From the NCBI GenBank assembly GCA_002317145.1, contig DCIT01000011.1, forward strand, positions 1-15,890: a stretch of 15,890 nt of DNA. Direction: 5' to 3'. Shown here one piece after another: positions 7,744 to 15,875 of the stretch (its first letter is position 1; each line of letters begins with the position of its first letter). This DNA comes from Caryophanales bacterium UBA1719. Lineage in GTDB: Bacteria; Bacillota_I; Bacilli_A; RFN20; CAG-826. The position numbers and the translations under genes are program-made. Under the pieces are notes generated by a model. That model saw only the letters and a program-made list of their open reading frames with translations, ran no database searches and was not told where the DNA came from.

Positions 7744-8625
7744 TTATTGTTTTACCATTGATTGTATTTTTTTACATGCGTGATAAGCTTCAGATAAATA
7801 TTTTTTACCATCTTCTAAAGTGAAATCAGGAGAGCTAGCTTCTGCAGGAGCAGATATTTCAATAACTAAATCTCCTTTGTAATTTATATTCTTCAATCCT
7901 TTCGCAACATCTTTAAAATCAATTGATCCTCTAAAAGGAATCCAATGTCTATCTTTATATAAATCGTTGTCGTGTATATGTAGACAAACTACACGGTCTC
8001 CCATTTCTTCTAATAATTTTCTTGCAGAGTATTTCATAAAATTGAACATTTCAGCATGTCCAATATCAACGCAGGCTTTTAAATGCTTATCGTTAACACC
8101 ATCTATAATTGCATTAAAAGTATCTGAAAATGAGCACATAGAAGGTTTTATCTTAGTGTGCTTATCATCAACCCATCCCCACATATTCTCGGTGCAGATA
8201 ACTACATTTGCCTTTTTAGCATATGGTAATAGTTTTTTATAAAAAGCAATATTGTCTTTGACACTATGGTCTTTTAATGGATGGATAACAAGATGTTTAA
8301 CATTTAATATTCCACATACTTCAATACATCTAACTAGTTTTTTAAAAACTGCTTTATTATATCTTTCATCACCAGTTATATTTGATGGGAATGGAGCGTG
8401 TGCTTGAACTAGTGGAAGTTTCAATTTATCAGCATATTCTTTTATTGCTTTAGCTTTCTTTTTATAATCCCTTCCTCTAAAATAACGAATCATTTCTTTC
8501 GCTCTTTTTTCTCTTTGAAAAGTTATATCTGCTACTTCAAAACCTAATTCTTTAATTATTTTTAAGCCACGTCTTAACCCGACTCTTTTGTAAAGTGTTT
8601 CGGTCATCAATCCAACTTTAAGCAT
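7744..8625 (-). CDS. TIM-barrel sugar (phosphate) isomerase/epimerase, xylose-isomerase-like
   Basis: The protein is a single AP-endonuclease-2/xylose-isomerase-like TIM barrel of 293 residues, the usual length. Strand-end metal ligands are in place: E146 (VICTENMWG 142-150), D187 and H190 (CVDIGH 185-190), H216/H218 (CLHIHDND 214-221) and E256 (LVIEIS 253-258). QAHAPFP (74-80) and VIHPL (113-117) are further typical strand ends. Enzymes of this fold interconvert ketoses and aldoses or epimerise ketoses at C3, C4 or C5. The ATG at 8625 has a good ribosome site (AAGGA) four to five bases upstream. It lies 14 bases after the GH36-like gene and one base before the HAD gene. Because no UxaC uronate isomerase is seen in the window, a role in uronate or tagaturonate conversion is conceivable but not shown; 2-keto-inositol-type or ketohexose substrates are equally possible. 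Confidence 0.87.
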   Translation of the reverse strand: MLKVGLMTETLYKRVGLRRGLKIIKELGFEVADITFQREKRAKEMIRYFRGRDYKKKAKAIKEYADKLKLPLVQAHAPFPSNITGDERYNKAVFKKLVRCIEVCGILNVKHLVIHPLKDHSVKDNIAFYKKLLPYAKKANVVICTENMWGWVDDKHTKIKPSMCSFSDTFNAIIDGVNDKHLKACVDIGHAEMFNFMKYSARKLLEEMGDRVVCLHIHDNDLYKDRHWIPFRGSIDFKDVAKGLKNINYKGDLVIEISAPAEASSPDFTLEDGKKYLSEAYHACKKIQSMVKQ

Positions 8626-8639
8626 AAATTTCCTTAAAC

Positions 8640-10367
8640 TTAATAATCTATATTATTATCTACTTGAATTATTTTTTTACCAGTTAATTTTAAAATTGTT
8701 GAAGCGTGAGGTTTTAATTTTATGTTTATTTTAGCTTTTCCATCACCCAAAATTTCTTTACTAGTAATTGTTTTGTTTAAAATTTTATGATCATCATAAT
8801 TAATGATTGCTAAATAATTATTATTAAATTTTATTAAATATGGATATCTTGATGAATTCATGATATCGACTAAATTAATATCTATTTTTCTAAGCGGAAG
8901 AATTTTGAAAATTAAGTTTAATCTATCTTTATCAATTTTATCTAAAGGCTCAGTCATGGAGAATAAACCTCCACCTAATATTTGATTAATGGATGAAGTA
9001 TTAACTTCGTTATCAGTTAATAATCCTAAAGATAATCTTAAGCCTTTGTAAGGTATTTTGTTTCTTCTAATAATGAATGAATCCGGATCGTTGTACCACC
9101 AATAATTCATATAGTATCTAAGTAAGTTTTGCTTCATAGTAAATGGTAAAGTTTTGCCACCTTTATTAGTAGCGCTCCACATACTTAATACATCACTTCC
9201 AGTTCTTTGCGCATCAACTATTCCGATTAAAGGATCATATAATCCTCCGCACATTAAGAAGAAAGCATTACCCATTCCTTTTCTAATACTTAAGCAAGCG
9301 TTCCTATATGCTTCTACTATTGTTATATTTTTGTTTCTATAATTAGCATTTATCGAAGTTATTGGGGCACGGGTAAAATCTAATTTATGATATTTAAAAC
9401 CATAATCATTAGTAAGATGTTTATATAATTTTTCAAAATATTTCCATGTATCTTTGATTGTAATATCTACAATATAAAACTCTTTTTCGTTCATCGGAAA
9501 AATTGATAATTTATTATCGTTATCTTTTAACAACCAATCTTTATGAATTTTTGCGAATTTAGATTTTTTATCAATGATAAATGGCGAAGTCCATATACCA
9601 GGAGTTAATCCATATTTATTGATTTCATTAGATACTTTTTTCATATCAATAAACTTTTTGCCCGCATTCCAATCTCCGATGTAATCTTCCCACCCATCAT
9701 CGATTTGGAAAGTATCTAAAGGCAATTTTCTTCTTTTAATTTCTTTTAAATTTATAAGACAATCTTTAAAAGTAATTGTGTCGCCATAATAGTACCAAGT
9801 ACAGTAGACAGCAGGACATTTCTTTTGTTTAACTTTGATGTCTTTAATTTTATTAAGGGCAAAATATTTAATTGCTTCATCAACGTTATCTGTATTAAAT
9901 AATTGAATTTCTTCAAATTTAAATTTTTCGTGTGGCTTAAGTGATTTATTTATCTCAGCTATTACTTTTAAATTAATAAATTTTCCTTTTTTATCGATAT
10001 TAATTTCAGTTCTAATTAAATGTTTATTGCCGCCTAAAAAAGCAATGATAAAAGCTTTATTAGATTTACCTAATATTGTTAAATGATCTGAAATTATTAA
10101 ATGGGAATTACTTATAAGTAATCTAGAGCCGTTCTCTGCTATTTTAATTAATCCATCATTTAACGAATCACTTACTTCTCCTAATTTAAAAATAGTAGGC
10201 ATATCATTTTTATGCCTTGCCGAGCGAAAAACACTTACTTCATCTAAATCGATATGTAGTTTCTTTAAGTTATCGCATTCAAATAAAACTATTTCTTTAA
10301 AGAATTTTTCTTTATCAGAATTATTGGAAATTGTTTTATTGAGTTTAATTAAATGCGAAATAATCAC
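8640..10367 (-). CDS. GH36-like alpha-galactosidase family protein
   Basis: A retaining alpha-galactosidase-type (beta/alpha)8 barrel is visible: CTWYYYGD (189-196), DTFQIDDGWE (218-227), GDWNAGKKF (231-239), GLTPGIWTSPF (253-263), YHKLDF (326-331) with predicted nucleophile D330, MCGGLYDPL (372-380), RTGSDV (388-393) with predicted acid/base D392, and NDPDSFIIR (426-434). An N-terminal beta-rich domain (about 1-170) and a C-terminal beta domain complete the usual order. At 575 residues it is shorter than classical GH36 (about 700). No signal peptide, so it would act on imported oligosaccharides. The start is GTG at 10367 with no ribosome site; no in-frame ATG occurs until residue 56, which would cut the N-terminal domain, so GTG is preferred. 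First gene of the four-gene minus operon, divergent from uxaB. It could cleave alpha-galactose, alpha-GalNAc or a related residue. Confidence 0.82.
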   Translation of the reverse strand: MIISHLIKLNKTISNNSDKEKFFKEIVLFECDNLKKLHIDLDEVSVFRSARHKNDMPTIFKLGEVSDSLNDGLIKIAENGSRLLISNSHLIISDHLTILGKSNKAFIIAFLGGNKHLIRTEINIDKKGKFINLKVIAEINKSLKPHEKFKFEEIQLFNTDNVDEAIKYFALNKIKDIKVKQKKCPAVYCTWYYYGDTITFKDCLINLKEIKRRKLPLDTFQIDDGWEDYIGDWNAGKKFIDMKKVSNEINKYGLTPGIWTSPFIIDKKSKFAKIHKDWLLKDNDNKLSIFPMNEKEFYIVDITIKDTWKYFEKLYKHLTNDYGFKYHKLDFTRAPITSINANYRNKNITIVEAYRNACLSIRKGMGNAFFLMCGGLYDPLIGIVDAQRTGSDVLSMWSATNKGGKTLPFTMKQNLLRYYMNYWWYNDPDSFIIRRNKIPYKGLRLSLGLLTDNEVNTSSINQILGGGLFSMTEPLDKIDKDRLNLIFKILPLRKIDINLVDIMNSSRYPYLIKFNNNYLAIINYDDHKILNKTITSKEILGDGKAKINIKLKPHASTILKLTGKKIIQVDNNIDY

Positions 10368-10374
10368 GTAATTT

Positions 10375-10403
10375 ATTATAAAACTTTTTCAATGATAGTA
10401 TAA
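10375..10403 (-). promoter_or_regulatory. Predicted promoter of the GH36-headed minus operon
   Basis: Reading the minus strand, TTATAC (10403-10398) lies 17 bases before TATAAT (10380-10375). Initiation would fall near 10368, essentially at the GTG start codon, giving a leaderless or nearly leaderless mRNA. The -35 box lies partly within the inverted repeat 10392-10413, which could allow repression. The -35 match is weak. Confidence 0.4.
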
Positions 10404-10404
10404 T
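10376..10404 (+). promoter_or_regulatory. Predicted promoter of the uxaB operon
   Basis: A perfect TATAAT (10399-10404) lies within the inverted repeat, 17 bases after a weak TTATAA (10376-10381). Transcription would start near 10411. The ribosome site AAAGGA (10415-10420) lies six bases before the ATG at 10427. The weak -35 would fit a regulated promoter. Confidence 0.45.
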
Positions 10405-10413
10405 AACTATCAT
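10392..10413. promoter_or_regulatory. Perfect 8-bp inverted repeat, candidate operator between divergent operons
   Basis: Arms ATGATAGT (10392-10399) and ACTATCAT (10406-10413) are exact reverse complements around a six-base ATAATA centre. The repeat covers the -10 box of the uxaB promoter and the -35 box of the opposing promoter, the placement expected of a repressor site controlling both operons. The 22-bp overall size suits a dimeric regulator of the GntR or LacI kind. No regulator gene is in the window. As an RNA hairpin it is not followed by a U-run in either direction, so a terminator is unlikely. Confidence 0.55.
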
Positions 10414-10426
10414 AAAGGAAATAAAT

Positions 10427-11800
10427 ATGATTAAAATTTTACAATTTGGTGAAGGAAACTTTCTAAGAACTTTTGTCGACTTATATTTTGAGACTTTAAA
10501 TCAAGAAGGTTATGGGCCTTATGATGTTAATATTATTAAACCTATTCTTTCGGGTAATCTAGAAAAATTTAAAAAACAAAATAACAAATATCATGTTGTT
10601 TTGAGAGGAAACAAAAATAACAAGACAATTGAAGATGTTTATAAAGTTAATTCTGTTTCTCATGCTATAGATAATTTTAATGATGGTTCTTTCGTTTTTA
10701 CTTTGATAAAAGATAAAGATTTAAAGATCGTTGTTAGCAATACAACAGAAGCCGGTATTGCTTATAACTCAAATGATAAGATGTATGATTATAGAAATAT
10801 TACTTATCCTGGAAAATTAACTTGTTTACTATATCTTAGATTTAAATCTAATTTACCCGGATTACATATTCTTCCAGTTGAATTAATTGAGAATAACGCT
10901 ACTGAATTATATAAAGATGTCGATAAGTATATTACTCTTTGGAATTTAGGAGAAGACTTTAGAAAATATAACAATACTCAAAATGTATATTGCAATACTT
11001 TAGTTGACCGTATTGTTTCTGGATATCCTCGAGACGAAAAGACTAAAGAACATTTAACTAAATTAATTGGTGAAGAAGATTTATTAATGAGTATTGGTGA
11101 ACCTTTCGGATTATGGGTAATCGAAAATAAAGGTGAAATATCTAAATTAATAAAAGATGGCACACATAACATTGATATTATCTTAACGGATGATATTTCT
11201 TATTATAAGAAAAGAAAAGTTAGAGTCTTAAATGGTAGTCACACCAATTTAGTGCCTATCTCTTTATATTGTGGTAAAGAAACTGTCTATGATGTCATGA
11301 AAGATAATAAATTATCTAAATTTGTCTATGACACTTTAAAAGAAGATATTATTCCTTTTGTCTCTAACGATATTAATATGACAAAGAAATTCGCTGATGA
11401 AGTAATTGAACGTTTCTTAAATCCATTCTTAAATCATCAACTAACCTCTATAGCCTTAAACTCTATTAGTAAGTGGAAAGCTAGAGATTTATGCAGTTAT
11501 TTAGATTATTATAAGCAAAACAGTAAATTACCTAAATATTTAACAATAGGCTTTGCCTACTTAATTAATATGTATCAAAATATTTTTAAAGATGGTGATA
11601 AATATATTTGTAGACTTCCTAGCAGAACAATTGATGTTAAAGATGATTTAGTGTACTTAGAATATTTTACTAAACATAACGTTCATGATTTCTTAAGCGA
11701 TAAATCAATCTGGGATATTGATCTAACTTCTTTAAATGGTTTAGAAGAAACAATAAATAATTACTTAAAAACGATTAAAGAAGGTAAAGAATTAATATGA
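10427..11800 (+). CDS. uxaB: Tagaturonate reductase (altronate oxidoreductase)
   Basis: UxaB reduces D-tagaturonate to D-altronate with NADH, the second step of galacturonate breakdown, in the cytoplasm. The N-terminal Rossmann segment LQFGEGNFLRTFVDLY (5-20) is typical of UxaB. VVSNTTEAG (102-110) is the mannitol-dehydrogenase-family cofactor-side motif. The C-terminal helical domain carries KVRVLNGSHTNLVP (264-277), with catalytic K264, N269 and H272. The length of 457 residues is close to, slightly below, the usual 480. The ATG has ribosome site AAAGGA (10415-10420) six bases upstream. Its TGA overlaps the uxaA ATG as ATGA. It heads an operon with uxaA and a rhamnosidase and is divergent from the GH36-like operon across the putative operator. 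Fructuronate reductase (UxuB) is a related alternative, but the neighbour UxaA and the GEGNFLR form favour UxaB. Confidence 0.92.
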   Translation: MIKILQFGEGNFLRTFVDLYFETLNQEGYGPYDVNIIKPILSGNLEKFKKQNNKYHVVLRGNKNNKTIEDVYKVNSVSHAIDNFNDGSFVFTLIKDKDLKIVVSNTTEAGIAYNSNDKMYDYRNITYPGKLTCLLYLRFKSNLPGLHILPVELIENNATELYKDVDKYITLWNLGEDFRKYNNTQNVYCNTLVDRIVSGYPRDEKTKEHLTKLIGEEDLLMSIGEPFGLWVIENKGEISKLIKDGTHNIDIILTDDISYYKKRKVRVLNGSHTNLVPISLYCGKETVYDVMKDNKLSKFVYDTLKEDIIPFVSNDINMTKKFADEVIERFLNPFLNHQLTSIALNSISKWKARDLCSYLDYYKQNSKLPKYLTIGFAYLINMYQNIFKDGDKYICRLPSRTIDVKDDLVYLEYFTKHNVHDFLSDKSIWDIDLTSLNGLEETINNYLKTIKEGKELI

Positions 11801-13200
11801 AAAATATATTAATTATTAATAAGAAAGATAACGTTGGAGTATCTTTAAATTCAACTTCTAAAATTAAAATAGGACATAAAATTGCATTAGCAAACATTAA
11901 AAAAGGTGAAAAAGTAATAAAATATGGTGAAGTAATAGGGATTGCTAAAAGTAAAATAAAAAAAGGCGACTGGGTTCACTCACATAATCTAACATCACAT
12001 TTAAACCAAAAATTTACTTATAATTACTCTCCTAAATTAAATAAAGTTAAAACTTCAAGTGCTTATTTTCTTGGATATAAAAGAAAACACGGAAATGCTG
12101 GAATTCGTAATGATATTTATTTAATTCCGACAGTAGGATGTGTTAATTCATTAGCGACTACTTTAAAGAATAAAGCATTAAAACTTAATTTAGGAAGCAT
12201 CGATAATATCTTCGCCTTAACTCATCAATTCGGATGTTCTCAATTAGGAGAAGATCATAATGATTTTAAAAAACTATTAGTTTCTTTAGCCCTTAATCCT
12301 AATGCAACATATGTTATTTTTATTGGACTTGGATGTGAGAATAATCAATTAACTGGAATTAAAGAACTATTAAAACCATATAAGAGAGATAATATTTATT
12401 TTTATAATGCTCAAGATGTTGATGATGATATAACTTACGGTTTTAATCTTTTAAAGAAATTAATTAATAAAGCTTCTAAACTCAAAAGAAGTAAAGTTGA
12501 TTTATCTGAATTAACTATTGGATTAAAGTGTGGTGGGTCTGATGCTTTTAGTGGGCTTACCGCTAACCCAAAAGTTGGAGAAGTATCAGATAAATTAGTT
12601 TTTTTTAAAGGAAGTTCAGTTTTAACTGAAGTTCCTGAAATGTTTGGGGCAGAACAAATATTAATGAATAAATGTTTAGATAAAAATGTTTATAAGAAAT
12701 ATTTAAATTTAATCACTAATTTTAAAAAGTATTATACCGATTTAGGATTCCCTGTTTATGAAAATCCATCTCCAGGAAATAAGGAGGGTGGAATTACTAC
12801 TCTAGAAGAAAAATCTTTAGGATGTATTACTAAAGCAGGAAGTACTCCAATAGTCGATGTTTTAGATTACACGGAAAGAGTTAAAAAGAACGGATTAAAT
12901 GTATTAAATGGTCCTGGTAATGATTTAATTGCTTCAACTGCTTTAGCTGCAGCTGGAGCGCAATTAATTTTATTTACTACTGGAAGAGGCACTCCATTTT
13001 CTACTATAGTTCCGACAATTAAAATTGCTACTAACAAAACATTAGCGATTAAGAAAAAGAGCTGGATTGATTTTAATGCTTATACAAATGACTCTAATAA
13101 ATTATTTGAGTTAGTGATTGAAACAGCATCAGGAAAATATGTTACTAAACAAGAAGATAATGGAGAGATTGCCTTCTTTAAAAAAGGCGTGACTTTATAA
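11797..13200 (+). CDS. uxaA: Altronate dehydratase
   Basis: UxaA dehydrates D-altronate to 2-keto-3-deoxy-D-gluconate, usually needing Fe2+ or Mn2+. Both expected parts are fused in one chain. The N-terminal SAF-like domain (about 1-70) ends in GDWVHSHNL (57-65), with likely metal ligands H61 and H63. The large C-terminal domain opens with FLGYKRKHGNAGIRNDIYL (91-109) and PTVGCVN (111-117), both classical for the family, and includes QFGCSQLGEDH (144-154), IGLGCENNQ (176-184) and GLKCGGSDAFSGLTANP (242-258). Altronate dehydratases are usually about 495 residues; 467 is slightly compact. The ATG overlaps the uxaB stop by ATGA, with AGAAGG at 11779-11784 as ribosome site. Next to UxaB this marks galacturonate catabolism. 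Galactarate dehydratase (GarD) shares the fold, but the neighbour and overall pattern favour UxaA. Confidence 0.94.
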   Translation: MKNILIINKKDNVGVSLNSTSKIKIGHKIALANIKKGEKVIKYGEVIGIAKSKIKKGDWVHSHNLTSHLNQKFTYNYSPKLNKVKTSSAYFLGYKRKHGNAGIRNDIYLIPTVGCVNSLATTLKNKALKLNLGSIDNIFALTHQFGCSQLGEDHNDFKKLLVSLALNPNATYVIFIGLGCENNQLTGIKELLKPYKRDNIYFYNAQDVDDDITYGFNLLKKLINKASKLKRSKVDLSELTIGLKCGGSDAFSGLTANPKVGEVSDKLVFFKGSSVLTEVPEMFGAEQILMNKCLDKNVYKKYLNLITNFKKYYTDLGFPVYENPSPGNKEGGITTLEEKSLGCITKAGSTPIVDVLDYTERVKKNGLNVLNGPGNDLIASTALAAAGAQLILFTTGRGTPFSTIVPTIKIATNKTLAIKKKSWIDFNAYTNDSNKLFELVIETASGKYVTKQEDNGEIAFFKKGVTL

Positions 13201-13201
13201 C

Positions 13202-15400
13202 ATGTTAGGTAAATGGATAAGTATTAAAGAAATCGATTATTATTCATATTCATTAATAAAGAAATTTAATTTAAAAAGTGAAGTTAAAAAAGCAATTATA
13301 AAAGTATCATCTTTAGGTTGGTATCATTTATATGTTAATGATAAATATCCTGATCAAGATGTCTTTAAACCTGGATGGACAGAACTTCAATTACGAGTCC
13401 AATATCAAATTTATGATATTAGTAAATATTTAAGAAAAAATAATACTTTAAAAATTATGGTTGCTCCTGGTTGGATGGCGCCTGAATTCGTTGCTCCAAT
13501 TAAAGGTTATATTAAATATCCAGCATCATTAATTTATGAATTAGAAATAATATATAAAAATGGTAAGAAAGAAATTATCTCTTCTAATGAAAAAGATGAA
13601 CTATATTCTAATTTTATTGAATACACAAATATCTATAATGGTGAGACTCAAAACAAAGTTAATTTAAGAGTTGATAAACTAACAACTAAATTAGTAAATG
13701 TAAAATCTAAATTAGTGCCTCAAGAAGGCGAAAGAATCTTATATCAAGAGAGATTAAAACCTCTTAAGATGTGGAAGAACGATATTGGCGAAACTATTAT
13801 TGATTTTGGACAAAATCATACAGGAATAGTGGAGATTAATGTTAAAGGTCATAAAGGTGATGTAATTAAATTAAAACCTGCTGAAGTATTAGATAATGAA
13901 GGTCATTTTTATGATTTGAATTATCGCACTGCATTATCTACTTATTCTTATACTTTAACTGGTGAGCAAGAAACATATCGTCCATTGTTTTCTTTCATGG
14001 CAGGACGTTATATAAAGATATTTAAATGTCCTTCTTATTTAAAGAAAGAAAATTTCACTGCTATATTAATTCATTCTGATTTAAGAAAAACAAATACGTT
14101 TGAATGCGGTAATAAGAAAATTAATAGATTATATAAAAACGTCATTTATGGTCAATTGTCTAATTATTTAGATGTACCTACTGACTGTCCTCAAAGAAAT
14201 GAAAGATTAGGTTGGACCGCTGATACTCAAGTATTTACTAAAACTGCATGCATTAATTTTGATTGCAAAAAATTCTTAAATAAATGGTTAAAAGATTTAA
14301 GATTAGTTCAATATAAGGACGGCACTGTTCCTAGTGTCATTCCTACTCATGATTATGGTATGCGCATAGGAATTGGATGGGGTGATGCTTGTGCAGTAGT
14401 ACCTTATCAACTCTATCAAGCGTACGATGATAAAAAGATAATTACTGATAATATTGATTGCATTAAAAAGTGGATTAATTATTTATTAAATTCTTGTAAA
14501 GAAAAATATATTCCATATTTCTCTCATATCTGGGGTGATTGGTGCGCAATGGATAGAGATGATTTATTAAAAGGCGTTGGATCTTGTGTAGGTGGCACCA
14601 GTGAAAAACTTCTTAATGTCGCTTATCTAGCAATTGATTTAAGCATTTTAATTTATTTTTTAAAAGAAATTAATAAACCATATAAACAATACGAAGATTT
14701 ATTAAAGAAAGTTAAAGTAGTGTACCAAAAGAATTTTATTAAAAATGGTCATATGATTGGCAAGAAAGGATTACTTTTCTCTCTTAAAGTAAATGAATCT
14801 TGTTACACTCAAACAGGATTAGTATATTCTTTGCATTTTAATTTATGCAAAGAGAGTGATCGTAAGAGTTTATTAAAAGATTTAGTTAATCTTGTTCATG
14901 AATGTGGAGATAGACTCGCGACAGGATTTTTAGGTACGCCATATTTATTAGAAACCTTAAGTGAGAATGGATACTCCGATTTAGCGTATGAAATATTATT
15001 TCAAGAGAACTATCCAAGCTGGTTATATAGCGTTAATAAAGGTGCAACAACTATATGGGAACGCTATAACGGAATAAAAGAAGATGGTACATTCTCTTCT
15101 TGGCGAATGAACTCATTTAATCATTATGCTTATGGAGCAGTTTATGCTTGGATATTTAATAATAGTGTTGGAATTAAAATAATTAAACCAGGATATAAAG
15201 AAATAGAAATATCTCCTATTATTGATAAGCGATTAAGTTATGTAAAATCTATAATGAAGACTAGTTACGGTGATATAAAAGTTTATTGGGATAAAAATAA
15301 ATATCAAATAACTGTTCCTAAAGGAATTAAAGCGTATATTAAACTAGAGTCCTTATATAATAAGGTAATAACAAATAAAACAATCATAGTTAAACGTTAA
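13202..15400 (+). CDS. GH78 alpha-L-rhamnosidase
   Basis: GH78 enzymes release alpha-linked L-rhamnose by an inverting mechanism. The domain order is recognisable: an N-terminal beta domain (about 20-160; GWYHLYVND 39-47, VFKPGWT 54-60, YDISKYL 71-77); a second beta domain (about 185-295; IIDFGQNHTGIV 199-210, SFMAGRYIKI 264-273); an (alpha/alpha)6 barrel with DCPQRNERLGWTAD (328-341), where E334 is the expected general acid, GWGDA (392-396), HIWGDW (442-447) and ATTIWERYNG (615-624) with likely base E620; and a short C-terminal beta domain. At 732 residues it lacks the extra N-terminal modules of about 900-residue members. No signal peptide, so it would act on imported rhamnosides. The ATG lies one base after the uxaA stop, with no close ribosome site, suggesting coupled translation. 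With the GH4 enzyme it can shorten alternating rhamnose/galacturonate chains. Confidence 0.93.
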   Translation: MLGKWISIKEIDYYSYSLIKKFNLKSEVKKAIIKVSSLGWYHLYVNDKYPDQDVFKPGWTELQLRVQYQIYDISKYLRKNNTLKIMVAPGWMAPEFVAPIKGYIKYPASLIYELEIIYKNGKKEIISSNEKDELYSNFIEYTNIYNGETQNKVNLRVDKLTTKLVNVKSKLVPQEGERILYQERLKPLKMWKNDIGETIIDFGQNHTGIVEINVKGHKGDVIKLKPAEVLDNEGHFYDLNYRTALSTYSYTLTGEQETYRPLFSFMAGRYIKIFKCPSYLKKENFTAILIHSDLRKTNTFECGNKKINRLYKNVIYGQLSNYLDVPTDCPQRNERLGWTADTQVFTKTACINFDCKKFLNKWLKDLRLVQYKDGTVPSVIPTHDYGMRIGIGWGDACAVVPYQLYQAYDDKKIITDNIDCIKKWINYLLNSCKEKYIPYFSHIWGDWCAMDRDDLLKGVGSCVGGTSEKLLNVAYLAIDLSILIYFLKEINKPYKQYEDLLKKVKVVYQKNFIKNGHMIGKKGLLFSLKVNESCYTQTGLVYSLHFNLCKESDRKSLLKDLVNLVHECGDRLATGFLGTPYLLETLSENGYSDLAYEILFQENYPSWLYSVNKGATTIWERYNGIKEDGTFSSWRMNSFNHYAYGAVYAWIFNNSVGIKIIKPGYKEIEISPIIDKRLSYVKSIMKTSYGDIKVYWDKNKYQITVPKGIKAYIKLESLYNKVITNKTIIVKR

Positions 15401-15837
15401 ATGTTTTTAAATATATCTTCAATACATTGAATAATTTGATTAACAACTTTTGTATATCTACCAGTGTACCAAGGATCTTCAATTTCTTTATATTGTTTAG
15501 AGAAAGCGAATATTGGTAAGAACTTTTTATTTTCACCAAATAAATTAATAAGCAAATTATAGTTATCATCATCCATATAAAACAAATAATCACAACTATC
15601 AATGTCTTCTTTATTAATAAAAGTAGAAGAATGATGAGAGAAAGGAATTTTAAAATCAATTAATGTCGCACGTATAGGTGTATACAAATCATTTCCGATT
15701 TCTTCATGCGTTAGCGCACGTGAAGTGATCTCATATTCATTTTCTTTATTCAATTGTTTTAAATATTGTTTTGCAATAAATTCTGCTGCTGGACTTCGAC
15801 ATATTGAACCATGACAAACGAATATTATTTTCTTCAT
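15397..15837 (-). CDS. Low-molecular-weight protein tyrosine phosphatase
   Basis: The N-terminal phosphate-binding loop CHGSICRS (8-15) carries nucleophile C8 and R14 of the C-x5-R signature, followed by PAAEF. The C-terminal EDPWYTG (120-126) supplies the general acid D121 in the usual DP motif, and a YMDDDN segment (88-93) lies between. The 146-residue length is normal. Such enzymes dephosphorylate phosphotyrosine (or phosphoarginine) proteins in the cytosol and often regulate capsule or stress functions. The family's loop is usually CxGNxCRS; here Ser11 replaces the Asn. The gene faces the rhamnosidase and their stop codons overlap, so it is a separate unit. Its ATG has no ribosome site and lies only three or so bases from the predicted transcription start. 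It is probably a housekeeping neighbour, not part of the sugar pathway. Confidence 0.93.
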   Translation of the reverse strand: MKKIIFVCHGSICRSPAAEFIAKQYLKQLNKENEYEITSRALTHEEIGNDLYTPIRATLIDFKIPFSHHSSTFINKEDIDSCDYLFYMDDDNYNLLINLFGENKKFLPIFAFSKQYKEIEDPWYTGRYTKVVNQIIQCIEDIFKNI

Positions 15838-15846
15838 ATGATAATA

Positions 15847-15875
15847 ATTATATTAATTAATTTTTGTTTTTATAA
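15847..15875 (-). promoter_or_regulatory. Possible promoter of the tyrosine phosphatase gene
   Basis: On the minus strand, TTATAA (15875-15870) lies 17 bases before TATAAT (15852-15847). Initiation near 15840 would leave three or four bases before the ATG at 15837. The surrounding 53 bases are almost wholly A/T, so other -10 placements are possible. No purine-rich ribosome site is present in any case. Confidence 0.35.

Noticed and set aside
7967..8242. Plus-strand open frame antisense to the sugar epimerase
   Set aside because: It mirrors the metal-ligand strands of the TIM barrel; a shadow of a well-supported gene.
9154..9342. Plus-strand open frame antisense to the GH36-like gene
   Set aside because: Opposite the conserved RTGSDV and MCGGLYDPL segments and without its own signals.
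10978..11172. Minus-strand open frame antisense to uxaB
   Set aside because: Shadow of a strongly recognised gene.
15390..15659. Second minus-strand open frame overlapping the tyrosine phosphatase
   Set aside because: Low-complexity Leu/Ile-rich translation in another frame of a gene with intact catalytic motifs.
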